A stretch of 64,000 nucleotides of DNA from Longimicrobiaceae bacterium. GTDB lineage: Bacteria; Gemmatimonadota; Gemmatimonadetes; Longimicrobiales; Longimicrobiaceae. The notes beneath the pieces are model-generated. The model saw nothing but the letters and a program-made list of their open reading frames with translations, searched no databases and was not told the origin of the DNA. The stretch is from contig DASVBS010000004.1 of NCBI GenBank assembly GCA_036375715.1, forward strand, positions 1 through 64,000, written 5' to 3'. Positions 36,215 through 43,264 of this stretch are shown piece by piece (the stretch's first letter is position 1; every line of letters begins with the position of its first letter). Position numbers and translations under genes: made by a program.

Positions 36215-37251
36215 GAATCGGGTTCGTCGTCAACGACGTGGACACCGAGGTGCCGACCGCAGCGACCGTGCTGATGGCGTGGTCGGCCGCGACCCTGGGC
36301 CACGAGGTCTTCCTCATCGGCGTGGGAGACCTCACCTACCGCACCGATGGAACGATTGCCGCCGAAGCCCGCCCCGCTCCGGAGGCCACGGATCAGAAGC
36401 GCTTCATCGAGGCGGTGCAGGGACGGGACGCGCCCCGCGAGCGCCTGGTCTGCACCGACCTGGACGTTCTCTGGCTGCGCTACAACCCGGCGGAAGGGGA
36501 AGGGGATGCCCTGTGGGAGCGGGACGCGGGCATGGCCTTCGGCCAGCTCGCCATGCATCACGGTGTGATCGTCCTCAACCATCCCTACACACTCTCCTTC
36601 GCAGTCAACAAGAGTTACCTCCAGCACTTCCCGGAGTGGGTGCGGCCGCGCACGATCATCACCCGTAACGTGGGCGAGATCCTGGACTTCTACCGCAAGG
36701 AGAAGAAGAGCATCGTGCTGAAGCCGATGCACGGCTACGGGGGCAAGGACGTCTATCTGCTGCGGGAGGACACCAGCAACCTCAAGCAGATCGTGGAGAC
36801 GATCACCCGGTCCAGCTATGTGATCGCTCAGGAGTACCTACCCGAAGCCAAGAAGGGCGACGTACGATTCTTCCTCGTCAATGGCCGCCCGCTCCTGGTG
36901 GATGGGAAGTACGCCGCTCTGCGGCGGGTGGGCGCGAGTGGTGACTTCCGCAGCAACATGTCGGCGGGCGGGAAGCCGAGAGCCGTGCGCGTCACCGAGC
37001 GCATGCTGGAGATCGCCCGGGCGGTTGCGCCGCGCATCATCGCCGACGGCCTCTTCTTCGTGGGTCTGGACATCGTGGGCGATCGCCTGGTCGAGATCAA
37101 CACGATCAGCACCGGCGGACTCAACGCCGCGAGCAAGCTCGCGGGCACGAACTTCGGCATCGAGGTGATCCGGGCCATCGAGCGCAAGGTGGAGTATCGC
37201 CGCGCCTATGGCCCGCGACTCACGAACCGCGAGCTGGCCACGATGGACTAG
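36211..37251 (+). CDS. Glutathione synthetase-like ATP-grasp ligase
   Basis: The 346-residue ATP-grasp enzyme resembles GshB and RimK. RIGFVVNDVDTEVPTAATVL opens a pre-ATP-grasp domain, with TDLDVLWLRYNP where GshB has D-x-x-x-x-R. ATP is bound by SIVLKPMHGYGGKDVYLL and VIAQEYLPEAKKGDVRFFLV, and Mg2+ by the C-terminal LVEINTISTGGLNAASKLAG. Such enzymes join a carboxylate to an amine via an acylphosphate. No gamma-glutamylcysteine ligase adjoins it, although a YbdK-type gene lies 17 kb away. Its ATG overlaps the DUF1704 stop (ATGA). The partner context suggests a peptide-ligation role opposing the peptidase; that is inference. Plain glutathione synthesis is the alternative. Confidence 0.88.
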   Translation: MRIGFVVNDVDTEVPTAATVLMAWSAATLGHEVFLIGVGDLTYRTDGTIAAEARPAPEATDQKRFIEAVQGRDAPRERLVCTDLDVLWLRYNPAEGEGDALWERDAGMAFGQLAMHHGVIVLNHPYTLSFAVNKSYLQHFPEWVRPRTIITRNVGEILDFYRKEKKSIVLKPMHGYGGKDVYLLREDTSNLKQIVETITRSSYVIAQEYLPEAKKGDVRFFLVNGRPLLVDGKYAALRRVGASGDFRSNMSAGGKPRAVRVTERMLEIARAVAPRIIADGLFFVGLDIVGDRLVEINTISTGGLNAASKLAGTNFGIEVIRAIERKVEYRRAYGPRLTNRELATMD

Positions 37252-37497
37252 CTGCGCCGGGCCCTTACAGGGGGCTGACGCCTTGTCCGCGGCGGGGCTC
37301 GGCTCATCGAAAGCGCCCGTGCCTAAAGGGAGGTGGACTGTCGGCGCAGTCAACGCGGCACGGCCCACGGCCCTGGACCGGCGACGCGGACGAGCCCCGC
37401 CCGGCGATCGCCCGCTCACGCGCAGCGACTTGCTGCCCCGTCCGAGCCAACCGAGATTGCCTCCGCTGTCGACCCAGGAACCAGAGGCGGAGGAAAA

Positions 37498-38172
37498 GTG
37501 GCGACGATCGTGATCGTTCACGGGTGGTGGTCTGGCGGCTGGTACTTCCAGACCACGGCCCGAAAGCTCCGGGCATCGGGGCATGAGGTGTACACCCCGA
37601 CGGTCACCGGAGTAGGGGAGCGGGTGCATCTCGCCTCCCCCGAGATCACCCTCGAAACCCATGTCCAGGACATCGTCAACGTTCTCGAATTCGAGGACCT
37701 GCGTGACGTGGTGCTGGTCGGGTACAGCTACGGCGGGATGATTGTGACGGTGGTCGCCGACCGCGTCCCCGAACGTATCCGCAGGATCGTCTATCTGGAC
37801 GCGTTCGTCCCGCGCGATGGGGAGGCGCTGCAGGACATCATCCCGGAGCTGGCGGCCCGCATGGAGGCGCTGGCCAAGGAGAAGGGCGATGGCTGGCGCA
37901 TCCCCCGCGAGCCGCCGCAACCTCGCAAGACTCCGCAGCCGCTGGGCCCCTTTCGCGATCCCGTCCGCCTTCGCAATCCTGCGGCGAACGCGATTCCGCG
38001 CAGCTACGTCCTCTTCTCCGGGAACAGCTTTCCTCACGCTCCGGTAATGGCCCGCATGGCCGAGCGCGCCCGTGAGGGTGGCTGGGAGGTAATGGATCGG
38101 CCCTGGGACCACACGGCGCCGGAAACCGAGCCGATCGCATTGGCGGAGCTGTTGCACGAGCTTGCGGATTGA
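37498..38172 (+). CDS. Alpha/beta hydrolase (esterase EstC/pyrethroid hydrolase-like)
   Basis: The alpha/beta hydrolase is 224 residues. GTG 37498 lies behind GGAGG and starts right at the first core strand (ATIVIVHGWWSGGWYFQTTA). The oxyanion and nucleophile segment is VVLVGYSYGGMIVTVVADRV, and an acidic residue and catalytic histidine lie near DHTAPETEP, in the last 25 residues. This compact form is shared with plant salicylate esterases and pyrethroid hydrolases. It probably hydrolyses a small ester or amide. It follows the DUF1704/ATP-grasp pair after 246 bp in the same direction, so co-regulation is possible but not proven. Confidence 0.85.
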   Translation: MATIVIVHGWWSGGWYFQTTARKLRASGHEVYTPTVTGVGERVHLASPEITLETHVQDIVNVLEFEDLRDVVLVGYSYGGMIVTVVADRVPERIRRIVYLDAFVPRDGEALQDIIPELAARMEALAKEKGDGWRIPREPPQPRKTPQPLGPFRDPVRLRNPAANAIPRSYVLFSGNSFPHAPVMARMAERAREGGWEVMDRPWDHTAPETEPIALAELLHELAD

Positions 38173-38276
38173 GACGGCCCCGTGGCGTCCTCTTGCGTCC
38201 CCCCGCCAGCATACTGATCTTACGAATTCCGACCCCACGGATCCCCTTGCACCCCCAACCCTGCCAGGAGCTTCGC

Positions 38277-38855
38277 ATGGCACGGAAGATCCTCATCATC
38301 ACCGGCGACGCCGGCGAGACCTACGAGACGCTCTACGCGATCCACCGTTTCCGCGAAGCGGGCTACCAGCCGGTCGTCGCGGCTCCGAGCAAGCGGCGAC
38401 TGCACCTGGTCATCCATGACTTCGAGCCAGGCTGGGACACCTACGTGGAGCGCCCCGGATACCTGGTCGAGTCGGACGTCACCTTCGACGAGGTGAAGGT
38501 CGACGAATACGAGGCGGTGTTGGTGATCGGCGGGCGCGCCCCCGAATACCTGCGCAACGACCAGCGGGTACTCCGCATCGTGCGCGAGTTCCGGGACCAG
38601 GATCGCTGGGTTTTCGCCATCTGCCACGGCATCCAGGTGCTGGTGAGCGCTGGCTTCGCACCGGGAGCCCAGATGACGTGCTACGAGCACGTGCGCTACG
38701 AAGTAGAAGCGGCCGGGGGCACCTGGCACCCGCAGCAGGCGGTCCGCGACGGCAAGATGGTGACTGGCCAGACCTGGCAGTCTCATCCCGAGTTCTATCG
38801 CGAGATCTTCGCCTGCCTCGAGCAGTCGGTGCCCGAGGCAATCGCCGCCGACTGA
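38277..38855 (+). CDS. DJ-1/PfpI family glutamine amidotransferase-like protein
   Basis: The 192-residue DJ-1/PfpI superfamily protein has RKILIITGDAGETYETLYAI at the N-terminus, EYEAVLVIGGRAPEYLR in the middle, and the nucleophile elbow VFAICHGIQVLVSAG with the reactive Cys. The His following that Cys and the later YEVEAAGGTWH agree with the family. Members include proteases, glyoxalase III-type deglycases and chaperones, and this one cannot be placed further. The ATG 38277 is preceded by AGGAG at seven bases. It lies 104 bp after the hydrolase, probably in the same transcript, and is followed by a hairpin terminator. Confidence 0.92.
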   Translation: MARKILIITGDAGETYETLYAIHRFREAGYQPVVAAPSKRRLHLVIHDFEPGWDTYVERPGYLVESDVTFDEVKVDEYEAVLVIGGRAPEYLRNDQRVLRIVREFRDQDRWVFAICHGIQVLVSAGFAPGAQMTCYEHVRYEVEAAGGTWHPQQAVRDGKMVTGQTWQSHPEFYREIFACLEQSVPEAIAAD

Positions 38856-38874
38856 CCCGCTCCATTGTCGGAAC

Positions 38875-38914
38875 GCCCCGCGCCGCGGCCCCTCAGACGG
38901 GTCGCGGGCGGGGC
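38875..38914 (+). terminator. Hairpin terminator after the PfpI-like gene
   Basis: GCCCCGC (38875-38881) pairs with GCGGGGC (38908-38914) and is followed by ATTTCG. The loop of 26 nt is long and the T-run poor, so efficiency may be partial. Confidence 0.5.
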
Positions 38915-38919
38915 ATTTC

Positions 38920-40125
38920 GTGACCCGAACGATGACTCTCAGCACACCGATCACTGGCGGAGAAGCGGCGCGGACGCGTGCCATGCAGTCGCCGATCATC
39001 CCGATCGTCGGGGGGCTTGCCCGTAGCACCCCCGGGACGATTTCGCTCGGCCAGGGGGTGGTCTTCTACGGGCCGCCTCCGCAAGCGTTGGAGAGCCTCG
39101 CCAGCTTCGTCCCGGTGGCGGGGAACCACCTCTATGGCCCGGTCGACGGATCGCCCGAGCTGCAGGAGGAGATCCGCAAGAAGCTCGCGGCCGACAACGG
39201 GATCCGCCTCGCCGACGGCCAGCGAGTGGTGGTCACGGCGGGCGGAAACATGGCGTTCATGAACGCCATCAGCGCCATCGTGGATCCCGGCGACGAGGTC
39301 ATCCTGCCGCTGCCGTACTACTTCAACCATGAGATGGCGGTGACCATGGTCGGGGGGAGAGTGGTCACTGTCCCCACCGGGGAGGACTACCAGCTGGACC
39401 CGGAGGTCGTGGCGCGAGCCATTACCGAACGGACGCGCGCAGTGGTGACGGTGTCCCCGAACAACCCCACGGGGGCGGTCTACCGCGAAGAAGTTCTGCG
39501 GGCAATCAACCGTCTCTGCCGCGAGCGCGGCGTCTATCACATCAGCGACGAAGCCTACGAATACTTCGTCTACGACGGCGCCTCACATTTCTCGCCCGGC
39601 TCGATTGAGGGGAGCGAAGAGTATACCATCTCGCTCTTCTCGCTCTCGAAAGCGTACGGCTTCGCCAGCTGGCGTATCGGCTACATGGTGGTGCCGGAGC
39701 ACCTCTGGATGGCGATTCGCAAGGTGCAGGACACCGTCCTCATCTGCCCACCGCTGGTGTCGCAGCACGTTGCCGCCGCGGCGCTGCGGGTCGGCGCAGC
39801 CTACCCGCGGGAGCAGCTACGCGAGATCGCGCGAGCGCGACGGGCGGTGCTGGACCAGCTCCGGGCAGTCGAGTCGTTCTGCACAGTGATTCCGACGGAG
39901 GGTGCCTTCTACCTGCTGCTCCGGGTTGATCTGAGCCAAGACCCCGTGGCGCTGGTCGAGCGCCTCATAAAGGAGCATCGGGTCGCGGTCATCCCGGGCA
40001 CCACCTTCGGGCTGGAAGACGGCTGTTACCTGCGTCTGTCGTACGGAGCCCTGCGGGTCGCGGAGGTGGAGGAGGGGGTCGGGCGATTCGTTCGCGGCCT
40101 GAGCGCGATTGCGGCGGAGCGGTGA
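38920..40125 (+). CDS. PLP-dependent aminotransferase, class I/II
   Basis: The 401-residue fold-type I aminotransferase has TISLGQGVVFYGPPPQALES near the start. VVVTAGGNMAFMNAISAIVD supplies phosphate-binding residues. VVTVSPNNPTGAVYREEVL supplies the substrate Asn, and YHISDEAYEYFVYDG the cofactor Asp and Tyr. The PLP Lys sits in SLFSLSKAYGFASWRIGY, in the usual S-x-x-K context. The C-terminus LRLSYGALRVAEVEEGVGR carries the substrate Arg. It resembles aspartate or aromatic aminotransferases of group I-alpha. GTG 38920 is taken; ATG 38932 is also possible. It is followed immediately by a 16-unit heptamer array. The specific amino acid is not determined. Confidence 0.9.
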   Translation: MTRTMTLSTPITGGEAARTRAMQSPIIPIVGGLARSTPGTISLGQGVVFYGPPPQALESLASFVPVAGNHLYGPVDGSPELQEEIRKKLAADNGIRLADGQRVVVTAGGNMAFMNAISAIVDPGDEVILPLPYYFNHEMAVTMVGGRVVTVPTGEDYQLDPEVVARAITERTRAVVTVSPNNPTGAVYREEVLRAINRLCRERGVYHISDEAYEYFVYDGASHFSPGSIEGSEEYTISLFSLSKAYGFASWRIGYMVVPEHLWMAIRKVQDTVLICPPLVSQHVAAAALRVGAAYPREQLREIARARRAVLDQLRAVESFCTVIPTEGAFYLLLRVDLSQDPVALVERLIKEHRVAVIPGTTFGLEDGCYLRLSYGALRVAEVEEGVGRFVRGLSAIAAER

Positions 40126-40137
40126 GCGGAGGGAGGG

Positions 40138-40249
40138 ATTACGAATTATGAATTACGAATTACGAATTACGGATTACGGATTACGGATTACGGATTACGG
40201 ACAACGGATAACGGACAACGGATAACGGATAGCGGATAACGGATAACGC
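40138..40249 (+). repeat. 16-unit heptamer array grading from ATTACGA to ATAACGG
   Basis: Sixteen 7-bp units run without interruption and in register. Units 1-4 are ATTACGA (one ATTATGA), units 5-9 are ATTACGG, and units 10-16 alternate ACAACGG, ATAACGG and ATAGCGG, the last being ATAACGC. The array joins two repeat types seen separately elsewhere in the window. Confidence 0.97.
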
Positions 40250-40287
40250 CGGCCTGCAATTCTGAATTCGTGCTCGACGGCCCAGCT

Positions 40288-42234
40288 TCAGGATTCCGTC
40301 TGCGGCTTTCCCTTCGCCTGACCCGGCTCCACGACGTCCGCCGATTCGGCGGCGGGAAGCCACAGGGTGAAGCTGGATCCCCTGCCCGCCTCGCTCTCCA
40401 CGGTGAGGCCCCCACCCATGGAGGTGGCGAGCCGCATGCTGATCGCGAGGCCAAGGCCGGCGCCGCCGTGTCGTCGCGTATAGCCGCTCTCCACCTGCAC
40501 AAAGGGCTCGAAGATCCGCTCCCGCTGATCCGGCGCGATCCCCACCCCGGTATCTTCGACCACGATGCAGATCCTCCCGGCCTCACCTTCCGCATTCTCT
40601 TCGGAGCCGCAGCGAACCGTGCAGCGGCCTCCCTTCGGTGTGAACTTGATCGCGTTGGCGAGCAGGTTGACGATGATCTGCTGTACCGCGTGCGGATCAC
40701 CCACGTAACGTAGATCCTCATTTTTCGCGCACGCCACGTCGATGGCGATCCCCTTGTCGGCCGCCTGTGGCTGCACGACCGTCACGGCGGTGTCGACGGC
40801 GTCCACGGCGGAAGCGACCACCCTCTCGGGTGTGAAGGCCCCCGCCTCCACGCGAGCGAGGTCGAGCACCTGGTCGACCAGCGCGGCGAGGTGACGTCCG
40901 CTCACCCGGATCCGCTCCAGGTGCGCCTGCTGTTCCTCGGTGACGGGGCCGGCGAGTCCGATCTGGAGGAGGTCGGTGTACCCGATGATGGCGTTGATGG
41001 GTGTCCGGATCTCGTGAGACATCGTGGCCAGGAACTCCGATTTGGCCTGGTTCGCCGCCTCCGCCTCGGCGCGGGCGCGCTCCGCCTCGGCCACGGCCGA
41101 CTCCAGGCGCCGGTTGGTGGACTCCACCTCGCGGGCAAGTCGCTGCGCCGTCTCGTACTGCTCGCGGAGCTGCTGGTGCGACGACTCAACCTGTTCCGCC
41201 ATCGAGTTGAAGCTGCGCGCGAGCGTCCCCAACTCGTCGGCTCGGTCCAGATCGATGCGGGAGCTGTAGTCCCCCCGGGCGATCGCTTCCGAGGCCAGTC
41301 GCAGCCTGCTGACCGGTCCCGTGATCCCACGGCTCAGGAACCAGGCGGAGACGGCGCCGAGGAGACTCAGCAGGGCGATGGAGATGAGGCCGCGGCGCAG
41401 AAAGGTGTTCGGTCGCGCCATGACCGACGCGAGGGGCTGCTGCACGATCACGCGCAGCGGCGTTCCCGCGAGGTCGGCCACGTAGGCGATCTGTTCCGCG
41501 CCGCCGGGCTCGCGGTAATGGACGGCACCGCGGAAGGGCCAGCCGCCGGGCGCCCGCCGCTCCAGGCCGTCCAGGCCGATCCACAGATCGCTCTGCGGCT
41601 CGGCGAAGCGGAACGTCAGATCGGCTCCCAACCAGCTCGCGAGCTCGGCCTCGGTCTCGGGCGAGCCCACCCGCCGCAGCTCCGAAAGGTATCCCAGAAC
41701 CTCGCCTCCGCTTCCTCTGACCGGCTCCGCGAGCCAGTAGAACCCCTCGCCGGCCAAGCTGAACAGCGGTCCGAAGGCACCTGAATCCGGGAGAAGGTCG
41801 GGAGCGGGCGACGCAGCCGCGCGCATCAGACGTGGCTCCTCCGAGCGCACGCTGGTGATACGGGGGCTCCGCGCGGCGTCCAGCAGGACCACCGCCGTCG
41901 TCAGGTAGCCATTGACTCCGTCGACCGCGGCTCGTGCCGACGCCTCGCTGCCACCTTCGGCACCCGAGAGGAAGTCAACGATTGCCTTGCTCCGCGCGGT
42001 CCTCCTCAGCTGCTGCAGTCGCTCGCTGAGCAGCGGGGCGGTGTAGTCCGAGAAGCGCACGGCCACCAGCATCAGTCGCTCCCGCCCGCTCTCCAGCGCC
42101 GCGGTGCGGACCTCGAGGTACGCCCACAGACCGCCGATCGCGAGCGTCACCACCAGTAGGGAGGTGATCAGGAGGGGGAGCTTACGCTCGAGGGAGAGGC
42201 CGGACGCCGGTCGACGGAAGAGGTCTGCGATCAT
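40288..42234 (-). CDS. Membrane sensor histidine kinase with HAMP domain
   Basis: The 648-residue kinase has a first membrane helix (about 20-41), an extracytoplasmic sensor of about 240 residues, a second helix (about 282-301) and a HAMP domain (about 303-355, with RADELGTLARSFNSMAEQVE). A coiled coil (355-395) and HisKA follow, with His407 in SHEIRTPINAIIGY. The HATPase shows the N box NLLANAIKFTP, G1 DTGVGIAP and G2 GGAGLGLAI. It autophosphorylates and passes phosphate to a separate regulator. No response regulator adjoins it, so it is an orphan; receivers at 15.6, 16.7 and 53.2 kb are candidates. The stop lies 38 bp from the heptamer array. The ligand is unknown. Confidence 0.93.
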   Translation of the reverse strand: MIADLFRRPASGLSLERKLPLLITSLLVVTLAIGGLWAYLEVRTAALESGRERLMLVAVRFSDYTAPLLSERLQQLRRTARSKAIVDFLSGAEGGSEASARAAVDGVNGYLTTAVVLLDAARSPRITSVRSEEPRLMRAAASPAPDLLPDSGAFGPLFSLAGEGFYWLAEPVRGSGGEVLGYLSELRRVGSPETEAELASWLGADLTFRFAEPQSDLWIGLDGLERRAPGGWPFRGAVHYREPGGAEQIAYVADLAGTPLRVIVQQPLASVMARPNTFLRRGLISIALLSLLGAVSAWFLSRGITGPVSRLRLASEAIARGDYSSRIDLDRADELGTLARSFNSMAEQVESSHQQLREQYETAQRLAREVESTNRRLESAVAEAERARAEAEAANQAKSEFLATMSHEIRTPINAIIGYTDLLQIGLAGPVTEEQQAHLERIRVSGRHLAALVDQVLDLARVEAGAFTPERVVASAVDAVDTAVTVVQPQAADKGIAIDVACAKNEDLRYVGDPHAVQQIIVNLLANAIKFTPKGGRCTVRCGSEENAEGEAGRICIVVEDTGVGIAPDQRERIFEPFVQVESGYTRRHGGAGLGLAISMRLATSMGGGLTVESEAGRGSSFTLWLPAAESADVVEPGQAKGKPQTES

Positions 42235-42355
42235 CCTCGCAGCTGCTGCAGAAGAAGATTGCGCGGGCAGAGGGGCGCGTAGGATCGGTAGTAGGGGCGG
42301 TAGCCCCAGCCTGGAAGGTACGGCACGCGCCGGAATCTGCCAATGACCCGCCGGC

Positions 42356-42772
42356 TCAGCTCATTCGCAGTCGGTGGAAGCAGACCTGGTTGTCACAGCT
42401 CGCACAATACACGATCCACCCTGCCCGGCCACATTGCTGCGTCCAGGTCCACAGCGGGCTCTGGAAGAAGATCCACTCGAGCTCCTCGGCGGCGCGTCCA
42501 CAGCCGAAACACGAGCGCGAGACCGCCGCGTACTTCAGCCGCGCGGCCGCCGCGTCGTTGGCGGCCTGCAGGGCGAGGTCTCCTCGGCAGGCATCCACGT
42601 CCGCGCGCGGAAAGATGGCAAAGTGCTGCCGCCCCGCGAGCAGTTCCCAGTTCGTGTCCGACTCCGCGCGTAGCGATTGCCGCCACGCCCTCTGCTGCAA
42701 CGCCTCCTCCCGCCATTCGCGGAGGAGCGCGATCCAGCGCCTCAGCAACGGCGACGAAGCGAGCGGCACCAT
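42356..42772 (-). CDS. Hypothetical protein with C-terminal CxxC zinc-ribbon motif
   Basis: The protein of 138 residues starts at ATG 42772 (MVPLASSPLLRRWIALLREW). It is soluble and helical at first, with an alanine-rich middle. Its C-terminal third has a metal-binding pattern: CFGCG, then after 27 residues CGRAGWIVYCASCDNQVCF, with six cysteines in total. No known family was recognised. Two cysteine pairs about 30 residues apart are typical of treble-clef or ribbon folds. It is transcribed away from the heptamer arrays and ends 121 bp before the histidine kinase start, in the same direction, so it might be read with it. Confidence 0.6.
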   Translation of the reverse strand: MVPLASSPLLRRWIALLREWREEALQQRAWRQSLRAESDTNWELLAGRQHFAIFPRADVDACRGDLALQAANDAAAARLKYAAVSRSCFGCGRAAEELEWIFFQSPLWTWTQQCGRAGWIVYCASCDNQVCFHRLRMS

Positions 42773-42790
42773 GGTTCGGGGAGGTTGCAG

Positions 42791-42905
42791 GGAATTACGA
42801 ATTACGGATGACTGGTGGTTCACCGGCGGTGGACCTCTGCCGGCTTTGGACGTAGGGCCGAGGGCTTGTGTACACATGGGAATTCGTAATTCGTAATTCG
42901 TAATT
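42791..42905. repeat. Inverted pair of AATTACG heptamer arrays
   Basis: GGAATTACGAATTACGG at 42791-42807 is matched by an oppositely oriented array at 42881-42905, AATTCGT repeated three times plus AATT. At least 15 bp can pair around a 74-nt interval. Confidence 0.85.
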
Positions 42906-42964
42906 GGAGCCGGTCGCGCGCCCCTCGCACAGAACTATCGACAACTCCGCGCCCGCGCCGTAGA

Positions 42965-42981
42965 GTTCAGATCATCTGAAC
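42965..42981. promoter_or_regulatory. 17-bp palindrome, putative operator
   Basis: GTTCAGAT-C-ATCTGAAC has perfect 8-bp arms about a central C. It lies six bases before another perfect palindrome, in the region upstream of the ThuA-type gene. Confidence 0.55.
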
Positions 42982-42986
42982 CAACT

Positions 42987-43002
42987 CTTGAACCGGTTCA
43001 AG
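42987..43002. promoter_or_regulatory. 16-bp perfect palindrome, LacI/GalR-type operator
   Basis: CTTGAACCGGTTCAAG is a perfect palindrome with the central CCGGTT/AACCGG step typical of LacI/GalR-family operators. It lies 263 bp before the ThuA-type gene. No LacI-type regulator gene is in the window. Confidence 0.65.
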
Positions 43003-43175
43003 CTGTACACGAACTGAGCGCGGCTGAGCCGGGCGGCACGCGCCTCGAGGGGTGACTTGCGGCTTGCGGAGTGGTAGTTCGCGTGCAATTCTTAGGCGAT
43101 CGTCCGTACCACCCACGCGTTTTCTCGGGCCTTCGGGCTCTTCCGGCTCTTCCAGAAGTACGTGGTCAGAGCCAC

Positions 43176-43190
43176 GTTCAACCGGTTTCA
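43176..43190. promoter_or_regulatory. Second, imperfect LacI-type operator-like site
   Basis: GTTCAACCGGTTTCA resembles the upstream palindrome, sharing AACCGGTT with one mismatched arm. It is 75 bp before the ATG of the ThuA-type gene. Two such sites about 190 bp apart would suit looping repression. Confidence 0.5.
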
Positions 43191-43264
43191 GCCGAGACCG
43201 GTGCTGCCGGCGTTATTGGGCTTGTCGTAGGCTTCCTTTCACCCTCCAGTCAGGTCAAGCAGAG

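Larger units (their letters stand above)
42773..43264. other. 492-bp intergenic region with inverted heptamers and palindromic operators
   Basis: No gene was found. It holds two inverted AATTACG arrays (42791-42807 and 42881-42905) near the small CxxC gene. Two strong palindromes and one imperfect one, listed separately, lie before the ThuA-type gene. The promoter of that gene is likely within 42960-43260. Confidence 0.6.

Noticed and set aside
37252..37497. Additional small gene between the ATP-grasp and hydrolase genes
   Set aside because: The upstream in-frame extension of the hydrolase is proline- and arginine-rich, and the strong GGAGG site favours the later GTG.
40138..40249. CRISPR array
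   Set aside because: Units are 7 bp with no spacers and no cas genes are in the window.
40188..40721. Open frame of 177 codons on the - strand
   Set aside because: Its C-terminus is the translated heptamer array, and the rest lies inside the histidine kinase gene in a wrong frame.
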